A DNA stretch of 49,490 nucleotides from JAAOZP01 sp038848185 (GTDB taxonomy: Archaea; Thermoproteota; EX4484-205; JAAOZP01). A program made the translations under genes and the position numbers. The stretch lies in assembly GCA_038848185.1 (NCBI GenBank), contig JAWCNV010000014.1:1-49490 (forward strand), in the 5' to 3' direction. This document shows, piece by piece, positions 1 to 9,004 of this stretch. The notes below the pieces were generated by a model that ran no database searches, was not told where the DNA came from, and was given only the letters and a program-made list of their open reading frames with translations. How positions within the stretch are numbered: the stretch's first letter is position 1; every line of letters begins with the position of its first letter.

Positions 1-926
1 TTGTTAAGCCATACGAAAGTCATCTCGGTAACTAGGGATGAGCCTGCCCCGGTTGTCGGGCTTATCCTGGGAACCCTGAGTATCACCCATCCGACACTGG
101 GATTAGGCTCGTAAATAGTGCCGTCAGTATCCACATCAGTGTCAGGTATGAACTCGCTTCCAAGGGTTCCGTTGGTCACCCATGTTCCGTAGGGCTTGTC
201 CAGCCAGCCTTCAATCGGAGTGTTCTTAATGTATGTTATGCCTAGGTAGGAGGAGTCGTAGAGGACTCTCAGCTGGGCCCCTGTTATCGGGAACCCTGCC
301 TCGTCCACAAGCTGCATCGCAATGTAGTACATCCATACGTTGAAGCCGGCGTAGTCGCCAGCCATGAAGTCTGGCACAACACCCGTTATCCATGGCTTGG
401 TCGGGTGTGTCCCGCCGTTCGTAACCGTGTCATGTATAAGGTCGTATAGTCCGACAGCGTTCCGGACGTAGGAGCCGTTCCAGCTTATTGTTAAGGCGGT
501 TGCGTTGTATATTGTTATCGGTGTCACTACTCCCCTGATCTTCAGCTTTATGATAAGCTGGTAGGTTATTGTTCTGCCTGGCGCAGGGTTATCCCAGACG
601 TCTCCAGGCAGCTCAGGTATGGTTACCCAGCCGTCTGCATCCGCCTCGCCCCACTTCACTATGGGCCAGTTTTCAAAAGTCCAGTCTCCAGGCCAACCTA
701 TTGGCTCAGTGCTGTTGTACAGGTATGCTACTGCACCGAATCCTCCTGTAACAGGGTCGTATGCTGCTGCACTACTACCCCAGTTTCCCCAGTCGTCAGC
801 TATCTTGAACTTCCATGGTCCAGGCGGGTACGCGTGCTGAGCCATCACGGCCAGCGGCGCAACCGCCAGCAGTATTGCCAGTATTGTTGCGATCGAGCAT
901 ATTTTCCTAATATTTAGGTGATTCAA
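1..926 (-). CDS. Secreted surface protein, 3' end outside window
   Basis: About 308 codons are visible. The frame runs off the left edge of the window, so the C-terminus is missing. I place the start at a TTG (924-926): GGTGA lies 8 nt upstream and the frame then gives a classic signal peptide (basic N-region, about 17 hydrophobic residues, then AVMAQ, a likely cleavage site near residue 30). The mature part is rich in Trp, Tyr, Gly, Asn and Asp, has several N-x-S/T sequons and an Asp-rich DTDVDTDG stretch. This is typical of archaeal extracellular or S-layer-associated glycoproteins. I recognise no catalytic motif. A TATA-like element (961-970) sits about 40 nt upstream, so it is probably a single transcription unit. 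Confidence 0.75.
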   Translation of the reverse strand, partial: MNHLNIRKICSIATILAILLAVAPLAVMAQHAYPPGPWKFKIADDWGNWGSSAAAYDPVTGGFGAVAYLYNSTEPIGWPGDWTFENWPIVKWGEADADGWVTIPELPGDVWDNPAPGRTITYQLIIKLKIRGVVTPITIYNATALTISWNGSYVRNAVGLYDLIHDTVTNGGTHPTKPWITGVVPDFMAGDYAGFNVWMYYIAMQLVDEAGFPITGAQLRVLYDSSYLGITYIKNTPIEGWLDKPYGTWVTNGTLGSEFIPDTDVDTDGTIYEPNPSVGWVILRVPRISPTTGAGSSLVTEMTFVWLN

Positions 927-1502
927 ATCTTGTTTCACCGGCTCTCCCTGTCTTTGGACTGCTTAAAAGTGTTTAATGTTCCATTAGGCTGGAACCCGTA
1001 TTTAGAAAGTTCTAGTAGAGTAGAACATTTTTTCAAGCCTTTCTACCGGTCTTTCACTATGTTAAACCGGGTTATCCCTGGAGCAGGAGCACCAGCATAT
1101 GTCTGAAACCACATGTGGAGGAGCAGGGTCGATGCTTAGGAAATTTCCTCCCGCATATCCGACAAACGTCTATTTCCACCTGCCCCCGTCCGCGCTACTA
1201 CACTTCAGACAGGTCTTAAACCATTTGATTAGGCCGAGTGTTTTTAGTCAGCTATTAACGCTTGATTTGCAAGAACGTTTGATGCATACGTAGTGTTTTT
1301 GCACTAATGCTTCTGGTTGGAAAAAGCATTTTCAGGATGAGGCCGATAGACCGGGATCAGGAGACTTTAAAGACTGATTGGAGAACGGGGGTTAGGAAAA
1401 CTAGTTATGCCCATATATTTTGTTAAAAACCTTCGAACACCCGCTTGCCTCCCAAAGGCTCGGTTAAAAAGGCATTTAAACGCCCCACCTCAATGGTTAA
1501 GC
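927..1502. other. Intergenic region with two divergent promoters
   Basis: No convincing gene. The left end holds the minus-strand promoter of the secreted protein (TATA-like 961-970). The right end holds the plus-strand promoter of the KaiC-like gene (1473-1482). A 7-bp inverted repeat, AATGCTT (1306-1312) and AAGCATT (1324-1330), can form a hairpin of unknown role. Short open frames here lack ribosome-binding sites and look like chance. Confidence 0.5.
1473..1482 (+). promoter_or_regulatory. TATA box of the KaiC-like gene
   Basis: The sequence CATTTAAACG is centred about 26 nt before the ATG at 1503. This predicts a leaderless or nearly leaderless transcript and argues against the in-frame upstream ATG at 1407, which lies before this promoter. 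Confidence 0.55.
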
Positions 1503-2312
1503 ATGCTTACAAGGAGGAGGGGCGGAGAAGCCCCTGCCAGCGAGGAGCCTGAGGCTGAGGCGGAGCACGCCCAGGAATACTCTTTGAGGACCCCGACGGG
1601 CATAGCTGGCTTAGACAGGATTATAGACGGTGGCCTGATAAGGAGCAAGACCTATCTTGTGGCGGGTGAGACTGGGACAGGCAAGACTATTTTCAGCCTG
1701 AGGTTCATACTTAAGGGGCTTGAGATGGGGGAGCCCTGCGTCTACGTTCCTTTCGACGAGACTATCGAGGGCACTGTGGAGGGTGCTTTAACACTTGGTT
1801 GGGATCTTGAGACTCCGATGAGGAGGAACATGCTTAGGATACTTGACGCGAGGCCATTCTTCGCAGAGGTTATGAGGGAGAAGTTTATGGCTGAGGTTGT
1901 GAGGGAGATCGTTAAGGAGCTTAAGAAGCATGTTACTGAGATAGGTGCTAAGAGGCTGGTAATAGATCCTGTGGCACCGCTCGTGGGGGAGGTGGTGGAT
2001 GTTTCCTGGACTAGGGACTTCATAAGGGGCTTCGTGACAGCAGTTGAGAAGTTTCTGGGGTGCACCACGATAATAACGAGCGAGGTCCCCACTGGGAGCG
2101 GTTTGCTCAGCAGGTTTGGCGTTGAAGAATTCCTCTCATCCGGAATAATAAAGCTCTCGATAACTCCGGTTGAGAACAGGAACCTGAGGACTATGATGGT
2201 TAGGAAGCTCAGGTGGACAAGGGTTGATTTAACCCCGTACGTCTACGAGATAAAGCCTTTGGAGGGCATAGTGATACTTGAGCCCCTCCACGAGTATGTT
2301 AAGAAGCTTTAG
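1503..2312 (+). CDS. KaiC/RadA-like RecA-superfamily ATPase
   Basis: A 269-residue single-domain KaiC-like ATPase. After a short acidic N-terminal tail comes the usual entry motif (TGIAGLDRIIDGGL), then Walker A GETGTGKT near residues 56-63 and Walker B RLVIDP near 155-160. It has one RecA core, unlike the two of cyanobacterial KaiC. Archaea often have many such paralogues with poorly defined roles in signalling or nucleic-acid-linked regulation; I cannot assign the function of this one. I chose the ATG at 1503 because a TATA element lies 26 nt upstream. A longer frame from 1407 would add 32 residues unlike the family. It converges on the winged-helix membrane gene, with a 21-nt gap. Confidence 0.8.
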   Translation: MLTRRRGGEAPASEEPEAEAEHAQEYSLRTPTGIAGLDRIIDGGLIRSKTYLVAGETGTGKTIFSLRFILKGLEMGEPCVYVPFDETIEGTVEGALTLGWDLETPMRRNMLRILDARPFFAEVMREKFMAEVVREIVKELKKHVTEIGAKRLVIDPVAPLVGEVVDVSWTRDFIRGFVTAVEKFLGCTTIITSEVPTGSGLLSRFGVEEFLSSGIIKLSITPVENRNLRTMMVRKLRWTRVDLTPYVYEIKPLEGIVILEPLHEYVKKL

Positions 2313-2333
2313 GAAGAAAAAGCCTAGTGTTGT

Positions 2334-3098
2334 TCACGCTATGAAGTATTGGAAGGCTGCACCCACGTAGAGTATTAGGAAGGAGGTTAACATCGCTGCC
2401 TGAGGACTCGCCTTAAACCACCGTACTATTGCCGCTGAAAGCAGGAGTGCGCTTACTCCTCCCGCAAGGATCTGCAACAATCCTGGAAACGGGTTGGGCG
2501 GGTATGAGAGCAGCATGATCCAGCCGTAGGCGAGCTGGGGGAGGAAGCAGAAGGGCAAAGCCGTCAGGAAGCCTGTTTCAACACTTCTCCTCTTGAAGAC
2601 CAGTCTCGGAACAAGGTACACCAGTAGAAGGCTTAGGGCAACGCTGCCAAGGGTTGAGGAGAAGCTTACTCCTGTCAGGGGCATCAGGAGCGCCAGCCCG
2701 ATTCTAGCGTAGAGGCTTGAGGCCGAGAGGCTTAGAAGTATGAGGGCAGCCATCGGCATCATGATCCAGCTAGGAAGCTCTGTGAAGAACCATACTGGTA
2801 CCAGTGTCTCAATGACCCGGGGCATCTCGCTCGCAGCCGGCGGCGGGACTAGGCCTGATTTCAAAGTCATGTAGACTCTTTTACCCTGCTCGCTTAAAAC
2901 ATACTTCCTGTCACTCGTCTGCTCAACAAGCTCCCCTAAGGCTAGAAGATGATGGTAGAGGCTGCCGGTGCTTAAGCCGAGCTCCCTCTTAAGGTCTTTA
3001 ATGCCCATCGGCCCGGATTCCCCTAGCTTGATTATTAAAGCCCGCCTCTTCCCGTATGAGAGGGCAAGTATAACCTTATCCAGGCCGTCTTCCTCCAC
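2334..3098 (-). CDS. Winged-helix transcription regulator fused to a multi-TM domain
   Basis: About 254 residues. Residues 1 to about 80 form an ArsR/MarR-like winged helix (KRRALIIKLGESGPMGIKDL, recognition helix around LSTGSLYHHL, then a wing region SDRKYVLSEQGKRVY). The rest holds about six or seven hydrophobic segments. It looks like a membrane-bound one-component regulator, a layout known in archaea. The ligand is unknown. I start it at a GTG (3098) because a TATA box (3121-3131) lies about 27 nt upstream and would give a leaderless mRNA; a longer frame from 3146 would start upstream of that promoter. It lies 101 nt beyond the end of the phenylalanine operon on the same strand, but has its own promoter. 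Confidence 0.7.
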   Translation of the reverse strand: MEEDGLDKVILALSYGKRRALIIKLGESGPMGIKDLKRELGLSTGSLYHHLLALGELVEQTSDRKYVLSEQGKRVYMTLKSGLVPPPAASEMPRVIETLVPVWFFTELPSWIMMPMAALILLSLSASSLYARIGLALLMPLTGVSFSSTLGSVALSLLLVYLVPRLVFKRRSVETGFLTALPFCFLPQLAYGWIMLLSYPPNPFPGLLQILAGGVSALLLSAAIVRWFKASPQAAMLTSFLILYVGAAFQYFIA

Positions 3099-3120
3099 GA
3101 GACATGCATGAGCACTACAG

Positions 3121-3131
3121 GAATATAAAAA
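3121..3131 (-). promoter_or_regulatory. TATA box of the winged-helix membrane protein
   Basis: The minus-strand sequence TTTTATATTC lies about 27 nt before the GTG at 3098, the spacing expected between an archaeal box A and a leaderless start. Confidence 0.5.
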
Positions 3132-3199
3132 CAATGCTTTCAGCATGAGAATACGGTTTAAGCGTTTTCCACCAGTGTTTTAAACAGTTTTCTCAGGTC

Positions 3200-4288
3200 C
3201 TATCTTTTTCCCCCAGCAGGCCTGTAGGAGCCAAGCATCTTCAGCCCAACAGTCTTATGCTTCAGTTTCTCAAGCGTCTTCGAAACCCGTTTATCCCACG
3301 CGGCTCCGTCAAACTCCACCAGGAACATGTATTCCCAGGGCTTGCCTTTAACAGGCCTCGACTCTATCCTCGTCAGGTTTAAACCCTGCTTCGCGAACAC
3401 CCCTAGAGCATTGTAGAGTGAGCCGGGCTTATGCTCCAGAACCATTATCAGCATTGTTCTCGCAGCACCCCTAAATCTTTCAACTACTTTTCTTGAAAGA
3501 ATGAGGAAACGGGTGTAGTTCTCCTGCTCATCCTGAATGTTTCTAGCAAGTATTCTCAAACCGTATTCTCGCGCAGCTGCCTCAGAGCATACTGCTGCCC
3601 CTCCACCGGTTTTAGAAGCCATGGATGCTGCTTTAGAAGTGCTTGAAACCTCCCTTATCCTCGCATCGGGAAGAACCTTGTCCAAGAACCTTCTGGCTTG
3701 GGCTAGAGCATGCGGGTTTGAGAAGACTGTTTCAACATCTTCAAGCCTCCTCTCCTTGGAGGAAAGGTGTAGGGCTATTTTCAAAACCTCCTCCCCAACT
3801 ATGCTGAGGCTGGAGGAGGCTAGGCAGTCAAGTGTTTCGGACACATGTCCTTCAAGACTGTTTTCAACAGGAACCACACCGTAGTCAGCCTCATCCTCCT
3901 CAACGTTTTTGAAGACGCTTCTTATCGTGGGGCAGGGTTGTAGAGAATAAGGCTTTCCTGAGAAGTATTTTTCAGCAGCCTCCATCGTGAAGGAGCCTCT
4001 TGGACCAAGGTAGCTAACGGTGAAGACGCCTTGAAGCCTCTTGCCGTAGCTGATTACAGCGTCGAAAACCTTTTCAACCATCGCGGGGTCCAAGCCTTTT
4101 TCAGAGGCCTTCTTAAGAACATTCCTGTAAACCTGTTTCTCCCTCTCCTCGTCAACCATCAGCATGCCCAGCCTCTTCTTCTCCGCCCCGATCATTCTCG
4201 TAAGCCTGATTCTCTCAGCCATTGCTTCAACAATCTTCTCGTCAACCCTGTCTATCATCCTCCTCAATTCTTCAACACGTTCCCTCAA
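3200..4288 (-). CDS. pheA: Chorismate mutase-prephenate dehydratase (P-protein)
   Basis: A bifunctional enzyme of 362 residues converting chorismate to prephenate and then to phenylpyruvate. Residues 1 to about 85 form an AroQ-type chorismate mutase (RVEELRRMIDRVDEKIVEAM). Residues about 92-270 form prephenate dehydratase (VSYLGPRGSFT at the start, the catalytic TRF motif within NYTRFLILS). The rest is an ACT domain with the phenylalanine-binding ESRP motif (RIESRPVKG), so feedback inhibition by Phe is expected. The start is a TTG whose last three bases with the next base make the TTGA overlap with the aroC stop. It is the last gene of the ten-gene operon and defines phenylalanine as the end product; no tyrA is present in the window. 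Confidence 0.95.
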   Translation of the reverse strand: MRERVEELRRMIDRVDEKIVEAMAERIRLTRMIGAEKKRLGMLMVDEEREKQVYRNVLKKASEKGLDPAMVEKVFDAVISYGKRLQGVFTVSYLGPRGSFTMEAAEKYFSGKPYSLQPCPTIRSVFKNVEEDEADYGVVPVENSLEGHVSETLDCLASSSLSIVGEEVLKIALHLSSKERRLEDVETVFSNPHALAQARRFLDKVLPDARIREVSSTSKAASMASKTGGGAAVCSEAAAREYGLRILARNIQDEQENYTRFLILSRKVVERFRGAARTMLIMVLEHKPGSLYNALGVFAKQGLNLTRIESRPVKGKPWEYMFLVEFDGAAWDKRVSKTLEKLKHKTVGLKMLGSYRPAGGKR

Positions 4289-5379
4289 TCTTTAACAATC
4301 CTCTCCACTAAGCCTGACCTAGCGTAATGGTCTACGAGAACTATTGCTGAAACAGCCTCAACCACCGGCACAGCCCTGGGAGCGATGCAGACGTCGAACC
4401 TCCCGCCCTCAAGGCTTAGTTCAACACTCTTCTCCTCCTCAAGGTTAACGGTGCGCTGCCTCCTCCTTATGGATGGAGTAGGCTTGAACACTGCTCTGAA
4501 AACGATTGGCTCGCCTGTTGAAACACCTCCCACAACACCTCCATCATTATTTCTGAGGAGCCTTACACCCCAGTTTCTGAAAGACAGCTCATCGTTGAAC
4601 ATGCTACCCCTCATGGAGGATGATTCGAAGCCCCTGCCGAATTCAACTCCCTTCACGCCGGGTATGGCCATGACTGCTCTCGCAAGCTCAACGTCCAGCC
4701 CCTCCACCAATGGGTCTCCAATACCAGGCGGAACCCCGTGTATCCTGCATTCAACAACCCCGCCGACGCTGTCACCCTCCTTGGAAGCCTCCTCAATCTC
4801 CCGCATCATCATTCTTGAAGCATCAGGGTCGATGCACCTCACCGGCGAATCATATGTTTTGCTTAAAGCAGCCTCATCCGGCTCACCCCTGTAAACAGCG
4901 TTACCTATCCTCGTCACGTGGCCGTATATCCTTACGTTTCTCCTCTCGAGAACCTGTGTTGCTAAGGAGCCTGCTGCAACCCAGCTCGCGGTGAACCTGC
5001 CTGAGGAGAAGCCGCCTCCCCTGTAATCGTTGAACCCCCCGTACCTAACACGGTAGGGGTAGTCGACGTGGCTCGGCCTCGGCGTCACCCTTATGGCTTC
5101 ATAGAAGCCTGAGTCAGCCTCCCTGTTCCAGACCGCGATGAGGATTGGGGCACCGGTTGTGAAGCCTTTGAAAACCCCTGTGAGAAGCTCGAACGAGTCT
5201 TCCTCAACCCTACTGGTGGAGCCGTAGCCGGTCCTCCTCCTTAAGAGGCTCAGCCTAATCCTCTCCTCATCCACCTTTAAGCCGGCTGGAAACCCCTGGA
5301 TGAGGGAGCCCACTAGCCTGCCGTGGCTCTCCCCGAAGAAGCTGAACACGATCATCCTGCCTAAAGTGTTTAAACCCAT
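4285..5379 (-). CDS. aroC: Chorismate synthase
   Basis: 364 residues, full length. It makes chorismate from 5-enolpyruvylshikimate-3-phosphate using reduced FMN. Family signatures are visible: FFGESHGRLVGSLIQGFPAG near the N-terminus, the Arg-rich RRRTGYGSTSR region, DYRGGGFSSGRFTASWVAAG, and a C-terminal ERDRTV-like RRRQRTVNLEEE. It overlaps aroA by 10 nt and pheA by 4 nt, consistent with translational coupling inside the operon. Confidence 0.96.
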   Translation of the reverse strand: MGLNTLGRMIVFSFFGESHGRLVGSLIQGFPAGLKVDEERIRLSLLRRRTGYGSTSRVEEDSFELLTGVFKGFTTGAPILIAVWNREADSGFYEAIRVTPRPSHVDYPYRVRYGGFNDYRGGGFSSGRFTASWVAAGSLATQVLERRNVRIYGHVTRIGNAVYRGEPDEAALSKTYDSPVRCIDPDASRMMMREIEEASKEGDSVGGVVECRIHGVPPGIGDPLVEGLDVELARAVMAIPGVKGVEFGRGFESSSMRGSMFNDELSFRNWGVRLLRNNDGGVVGGVSTGEPIVFRAVFKPTPSIRRRQRTVNLEEEKSVELSLEGGRFDVCIAPRAVPVVEAVSAIVLVDHYARSGLVERIVKD

Positions 5380-6653
5380 TGGAGCTCGACACCAGCCTCC
5401 CTAAGCCAGCTGTAGAAACCCGGGTTAGACTTTGAGACTGAGCCCGCGTTGACTATGGTGGTCTCTCCCTCAGCTAGGGCGCCTGCAGCAATAAGCATCA
5501 TTTCAATCCTGTGGTCACAGCCAGCGTCCACGGTTGAACCCTTCAGCCTGCACGGCCCCTCCACAATCATCTTCCCACCTTTGAAAACTGTTTTCACACC
5601 CATGTTCGACAAGCCTTCCACAATAAGCGTTGCCCTCATAGACTCCTTCACCTCAAGCCTCCCAACACCCTCCAGAACCGTAGCACCCTCCGCTGCTGTC
5701 GCAGCCAGTGCCAGTGCCGGAACAAGATCCGGGTTGTCGGAGCAGTCTAACACGCATGCCTTTAGCCTACCGGGGTTCTCAGCTATAAGCGTATTCCCCG
5801 ACCATTCTACCCTGAGACCCATCCCCCGCAGCTTTTCAACAACCTCCCTGTCCGGCTGAGGCTTGTCCACAAGACCCTCCACCGTAACCCTCTCCCCCGT
5901 CAAGGCAGCCATAGCCAAGGGTATTGAGGACAGGGAATAGTCTCCTGGAACAGCATGGTTGAACGGTTCCAGTTTCCCAGACTCAACCCTAATCCCCCCA
6001 GCCTCGAAGAATGATTCAACACCATGCATCTTTAGCATTCTCATAGTTAGGTCAACGTAGGGCTTGGAGACAAGAATACTGTTTTTCAAAACTATTGTGA
6101 AGCCTCGCCCAAGCCTAGCACCCGCTATCAGGAAGCCTGAAACATGCTGGCTGGAGTCTGAAGCGTCTAGAACAACCCTCGTCGAGCTGAAGCCGCTGCT
6201 CTTAACCGTGAGCGGGGGCCTACCCTCGTCAGAGTATGCTTCAACCCCAATCGATGCGAAGGCATCCTCAAGCATTCTGACAGGCCTCCTCCTAAGGCTC
6301 TCGTCCCCAGTGTAGACGGCGTAAGACGGTTTAGCGGCCACAATAGGGGAGAGCATTCTGAGGGTTGAGGCTGAGCCCCCGCAGTCAATAGGTGCCTCAG
6401 GGTTTCTTAACTCGCTGCCCTCCACAGTTGTCTCACCATTACTAAAACCTACGGGTACTCCTAGGAGGCTCAGCGCCCTCAGGGTTGCCTCAACATCGTC
6501 ACACTTGGAGAGCCCTGTTATTCTTGAAACACCGTTTGAAACCGCTGAGATCAGGAGGCTCCGGTGCGAGTAGGATTTGGACGGTGGAGCAACGTATCTC
6601 AGGCTACCCCTCCATCCTCCCTTGACCTTCAGCACCCTACTCGACAATCGCAT
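5370..6653 (-). CDS. aroA: 3-phosphoshikimate 1-carboxyvinyltransferase (EPSP synthase)
   Basis: 427 residues from the ATG at 6653. It transfers enolpyruvate from PEP to shikimate-3-phosphate. Visible signatures are PPSKSYSHRSLLISAVSNG (substrate-binding Lys, Ser and Arg), the DCGGSASTLRML loop, RRRPVRMLEDA and the C-terminal DHRIEMMLIAAGAL. An in-frame start at 6725 would add 24 residues lying inside aroK and preceding the conserved beginning, so I prefer 6653, which gives a 17-nt overlap with aroK. Confidence 0.94.
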   Translation of the reverse strand: MRLSSRVLKVKGGWRGSLRYVAPPSKSYSHRSLLISAVSNGVSRITGLSKCDDVEATLRALSLLGVPVGFSNGETTVEGSELRNPEAPIDCGGSASTLRMLSPIVAAKPSYAVYTGDESLRRRPVRMLEDAFASIGVEAYSDEGRPPLTVKSSGFSSTRVVLDASDSSQHVSGFLIAGARLGRGFTIVLKNSILVSKPYVDLTMRMLKMHGVESFFEAGGIRVESGKLEPFNHAVPGDYSLSSIPLAMAALTGERVTVEGLVDKPQPDREVVEKLRGMGLRVEWSGNTLIAENPGRLKACVLDCSDNPDLVPALALAATAAEGATVLEGVGRLEVKESMRATLIVEGLSNMGVKTVFKGGKMIVEGPCRLKGSTVDAGCDHRIEMMLIAAGALAEGETTIVNAGSVSKSNPGFYSWLREAGVELQWV

Positions 6654-7485
6654 TATTGTTGCACACACCTGTTTCAACAATTCTGCCGAACCTTGATAAG
6701 GCTCTTCTAACCTCCTCAGCCTCACCCGGCTTAACTACGGCGGCAACTGCAGGACCCTTGCCTGAAACCCCTGCGGCAACCGCCCCGGCTTTCAAAGCCT
6801 CTAGAGCAGGCTTCTCATCAAGTCCTAATGCTGTTGAGACAGACAGCCCGTTAAGCGTCATAGCCAGCCACTCCTCACCCTCCAGAGCCAGCCTGTGGGC
6901 CAGCCTCATCAAGGGTTCAACAGGCTTGAACAGGCTTGTGTCAACCTTCCCGCTTAGCATCTCGCCCGGGGGGACGAGTATCAGAACCTTGAGCGAACCG
7001 TCAACAGGCCTCCTGGCAACAAGCTTCTTCTCAAGATTATTGGTGACGGTGAGCCCGCCTAGGACGCATGCTGAAGCATCGTCGAACGCTCCTGTCACTG
7101 ATACTCCTGCCTGGATGCTTGCTTCAGCAGAGTATCTTGCTGCCTCCAGTAGGTCAGCCTTCCCCGAAGCCTCTTTAAGGCAGGCTAGGGCAGCCGCCGA
7201 CGAGACTGCGCTGCTCGACTTCAACCCTTTCCGCGGAGGAATCTCCGAGTACACTTTCACCTCGCATCCTTTCTTAACACCGTGGTCTTTTAAAACGAGG
7301 CTGCAAACCTTTTCAACAAGGTTGCCTGGCTTAAGCATTCTCCCCCCCGAGTATATTTTGAAAACCTGCTTATCCAGCAGGATGCAGCCCGCCTCAACCC
7401 TGAGCCCTACTCCCAGTGCTGCACCCAGGCCATTAGCCATCGCGTTCACAATGCTTACTGCACCATGAACCACTGCCCTGCTCAA
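6637..7485 (-). CDS. aroK: Archaeal shikimate kinase (GHMP family)
   Basis: 282 residues. This is the archaeal shikimate kinase, a GHMP-family enzyme unrelated to bacterial AroK/AroL. The ATP-binding glycine/serine loop PPRKGLKSSSAVSSAA (residues about 87-102) and the C-terminal GVSGKGPAVAAVV motif identify the fold. Homoserine kinase belongs to the same superfamily and is the main alternative, but the position between aroE and aroA supports shikimate. It starts with a TTG that shares TTGA with the aroE stop. Confidence 0.92.
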   Translation of the reverse strand: MSRAVVHGAVSIVNAMANGLGAALGVGLRVEAGCILLDKQVFKIYSGGRMLKPGNLVEKVCSLVLKDHGVKKGCEVKVYSEIPPRKGLKSSSAVSSAAALACLKEASGKADLLEAARYSAEASIQAGVSVTGAFDDASACVLGGLTVTNNLEKKLVARRPVDGSLKVLILVPPGEMLSGKVDTSLFKPVEPLMRLAHRLALEGEEWLAMTLNGLSVSTALGLDEKPALEALKAGAVAAGVSGKGPAVAAVVKPGEAEEVRRALSRFGRIVETGVCNNNAIVE

Positions 7486-8330
7486 CCGCTGAGCCTCCTC
7501 AGAGCCTCCTCCCTCATCTCCTGGATAGGCGGCTTAACGCCGAACCATTTTTCAAAGCTTTCAGCAGCCTGGTGGACAAGCATCTCCACACCTGGGATTG
7601 TTCTCAAACCTTTTCCAGAAGCCTCCTTCACCAGCCTAGTTGGGTGAGGAGTATAAACCATGTCCAGGAGCATCTGGCCACTCCTCAAGAATTCCGCTGG
7701 AATGGGTGTCTCAAACCTGTTGCCCATCCCCACCGGGGTTGCGTTCACCACGATGTCCGCATCCTTAAGCATTCCAGCAGCCTCCTCTAAGCTGTGAACA
7801 TCGATGTCGAAACCCTTCTCGGCAAAATGCTCCCTTAGCTCAACGGCCCTTTCAAGGCTCCTGTTAAACACGATGACCATGCAACCCATTGAGAGCAAGG
7901 CTAACACGGCTGCTCTAGCGCCACCGCCAGCCCCTATTACCGCCGCAATGCCACCCCCTTCGAACCCAGCCTCCCTAAGAGGTTTCTCAATCCCCATGAC
8001 ATCCGTGTTGAACCCTTCCAGAACCCCCTTAGATACTTTAACGGTGTTGACGCATCCAGTGAGCTCCGCAGACTTGTCAAGCCTGTCAACTAGGCTTGCG
8101 ACAGCAACCTTATGCGGAATCGTTACGTTGAATCCTAGGACACTGTTAGCCTTGGCGAGGGAAACAAACCATTCTAGCATTTCCCGTGGGACTCTAAGAG
8201 CAAGGTAGACAGCGTCCAAGCCAAGTTTCCTGATCACCCTGTTGTGCATGGGGGGGCTTATGGAGTGTGAGACAGGGTCGCCTATCACGAAGAGAAGCAT
8301 TGTCTCTGAGGAAGGGGCCCACTCTACCAT
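7482..8330 (-). CDS. aroE: Shikimate dehydrogenase
   Basis: 282 residues. It reduces 3-dehydroshikimate to shikimate with NADPH. Signatures are GDPVSHSISPPMHN (substrate-binding Ser residues), FNVTIPHKVAV (catalytic Lys), NTDVMG, the dinucleotide-binding VIGAGGGARAAVLAL, and VNATPVGMG. The ATG at 8330 overlaps the aroD stop by 7 nt. Confidence 0.96.
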   Translation of the reverse strand: MVEWAPSSETMLLFVIGDPVSHSISPPMHNRVIRKLGLDAVYLALRVPREMLEWFVSLAKANSVLGFNVTIPHKVAVASLVDRLDKSAELTGCVNTVKVSKGVLEGFNTDVMGIEKPLREAGFEGGGIAAVIGAGGGARAAVLALLSMGCMVIVFNRSLERAVELREHFAEKGFDIDVHSLEEAAGMLKDADIVVNATPVGMGNRFETPIPAEFLRSGQMLLDMVYTPHPTRLVKEASGKGLRTIPGVEMLVHQAAESFEKWFGVKPPIQEMREEALRRLSG

Positions 8331-9004
8331 ACGCCCATCCTCCTGTATACGGTGATCATCCTCCTCACGGTTGCTTGTCCGGGTGCCAGCGAGTCATCGT
8401 ATGAAGCGTAGGTCATGAAGCCTCCGAGCAGGGGGGAGAGTATTCTCGTTGCGAAGCCTTTCTCCCCCATTCCGAAGCAGACAACCCTGGTTCCGCTGAT
8501 TTTTTTGAGAAACAGGAGCAGGGTTGCCTCGTCAACAGGATTCCTAACCATTGTGACAATCTTGTAGATGTCAGCACGCCTCCTCCTCATGGCTGAGAAA
8601 ACATTGCTCAGAGTCTTGACGCTGGGGGTTCCAGACCAATCGTGGTGTGAAACAATCAGCCCAACATCTTTCTCCGAGGCTAGTCTCGAAACATCCTCAA
8701 GTATCCTAGACCTGTGCTCCACATCCACGTATTTGAACGGCGCCTCCAAAGCTTTTTCGAAGAGCCTAAGCCTATTCTTCTCACCGCCCCTGTATGCTCC
8801 ACCATCCCATGAAGGCCTTATTGTCGCTATGCAATGAACACCAGAATCCTCAACCATTCTGAGGAAAGCATCATACTGCTTCTCACCCGCGTAGTCAAGC
8901 CTGAGTTCAACGAGGCTTACTCCAAGCTTTTTAGAGAAGCCGATTGCTTTCGAAACCCTTCTCACACTATCGGTTTTCACCGAGACGCATATTCTAGGCT
9001 TCAA
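8324..9004 (-). CDS. aroD: 3-dehydroquinate dehydratase, type I
   Basis: 226 residues, a class I Schiff-base enzyme. The general-base region SHHDWSGTPS and the Schiff-base lysine in DIYKIVTMVRN are both present, as is the initial VELRLDYAG strand. It dehydrates 3-dehydroquinate, the product of the adjacent upstream gene. It overlaps aroB' by 4 nt. Confidence 0.95.
   Translation of the reverse strand: MKPRICVSVKTDSVRRVSKAIGFSKKLGVSLVELRLDYAGEKQYDAFLRMVEDSGVHCIATIRPSWDGGAYRGGEKNRLRLFEKALEAPFKYVDVEHRSRILEDVSRLASEKDVGLIVSHHDWSGTPSVKTLSNVFSAMRRRRADIYKIVTMVRNPVDEATLLLFLKKISGTRVVCFGMGEKGFATRILSPLLGGFMTYASYDDSLAPGQATVRRMITVYRRMGVW

Noticed and set aside
1333..1378. Possible box C/D guide RNA (GGATGA ... 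CTGA)
   Set aside because: The C box is imperfect and no convincing C' and D' pair or terminal stem is present.
6656..7468. Plus-strand open frame of 270 codons opposite aroK
   Set aside because: Low-complexity Ser/Pro/Ala-rich translation, no ribosome-binding site, exactly antisense to shikimate kinase.
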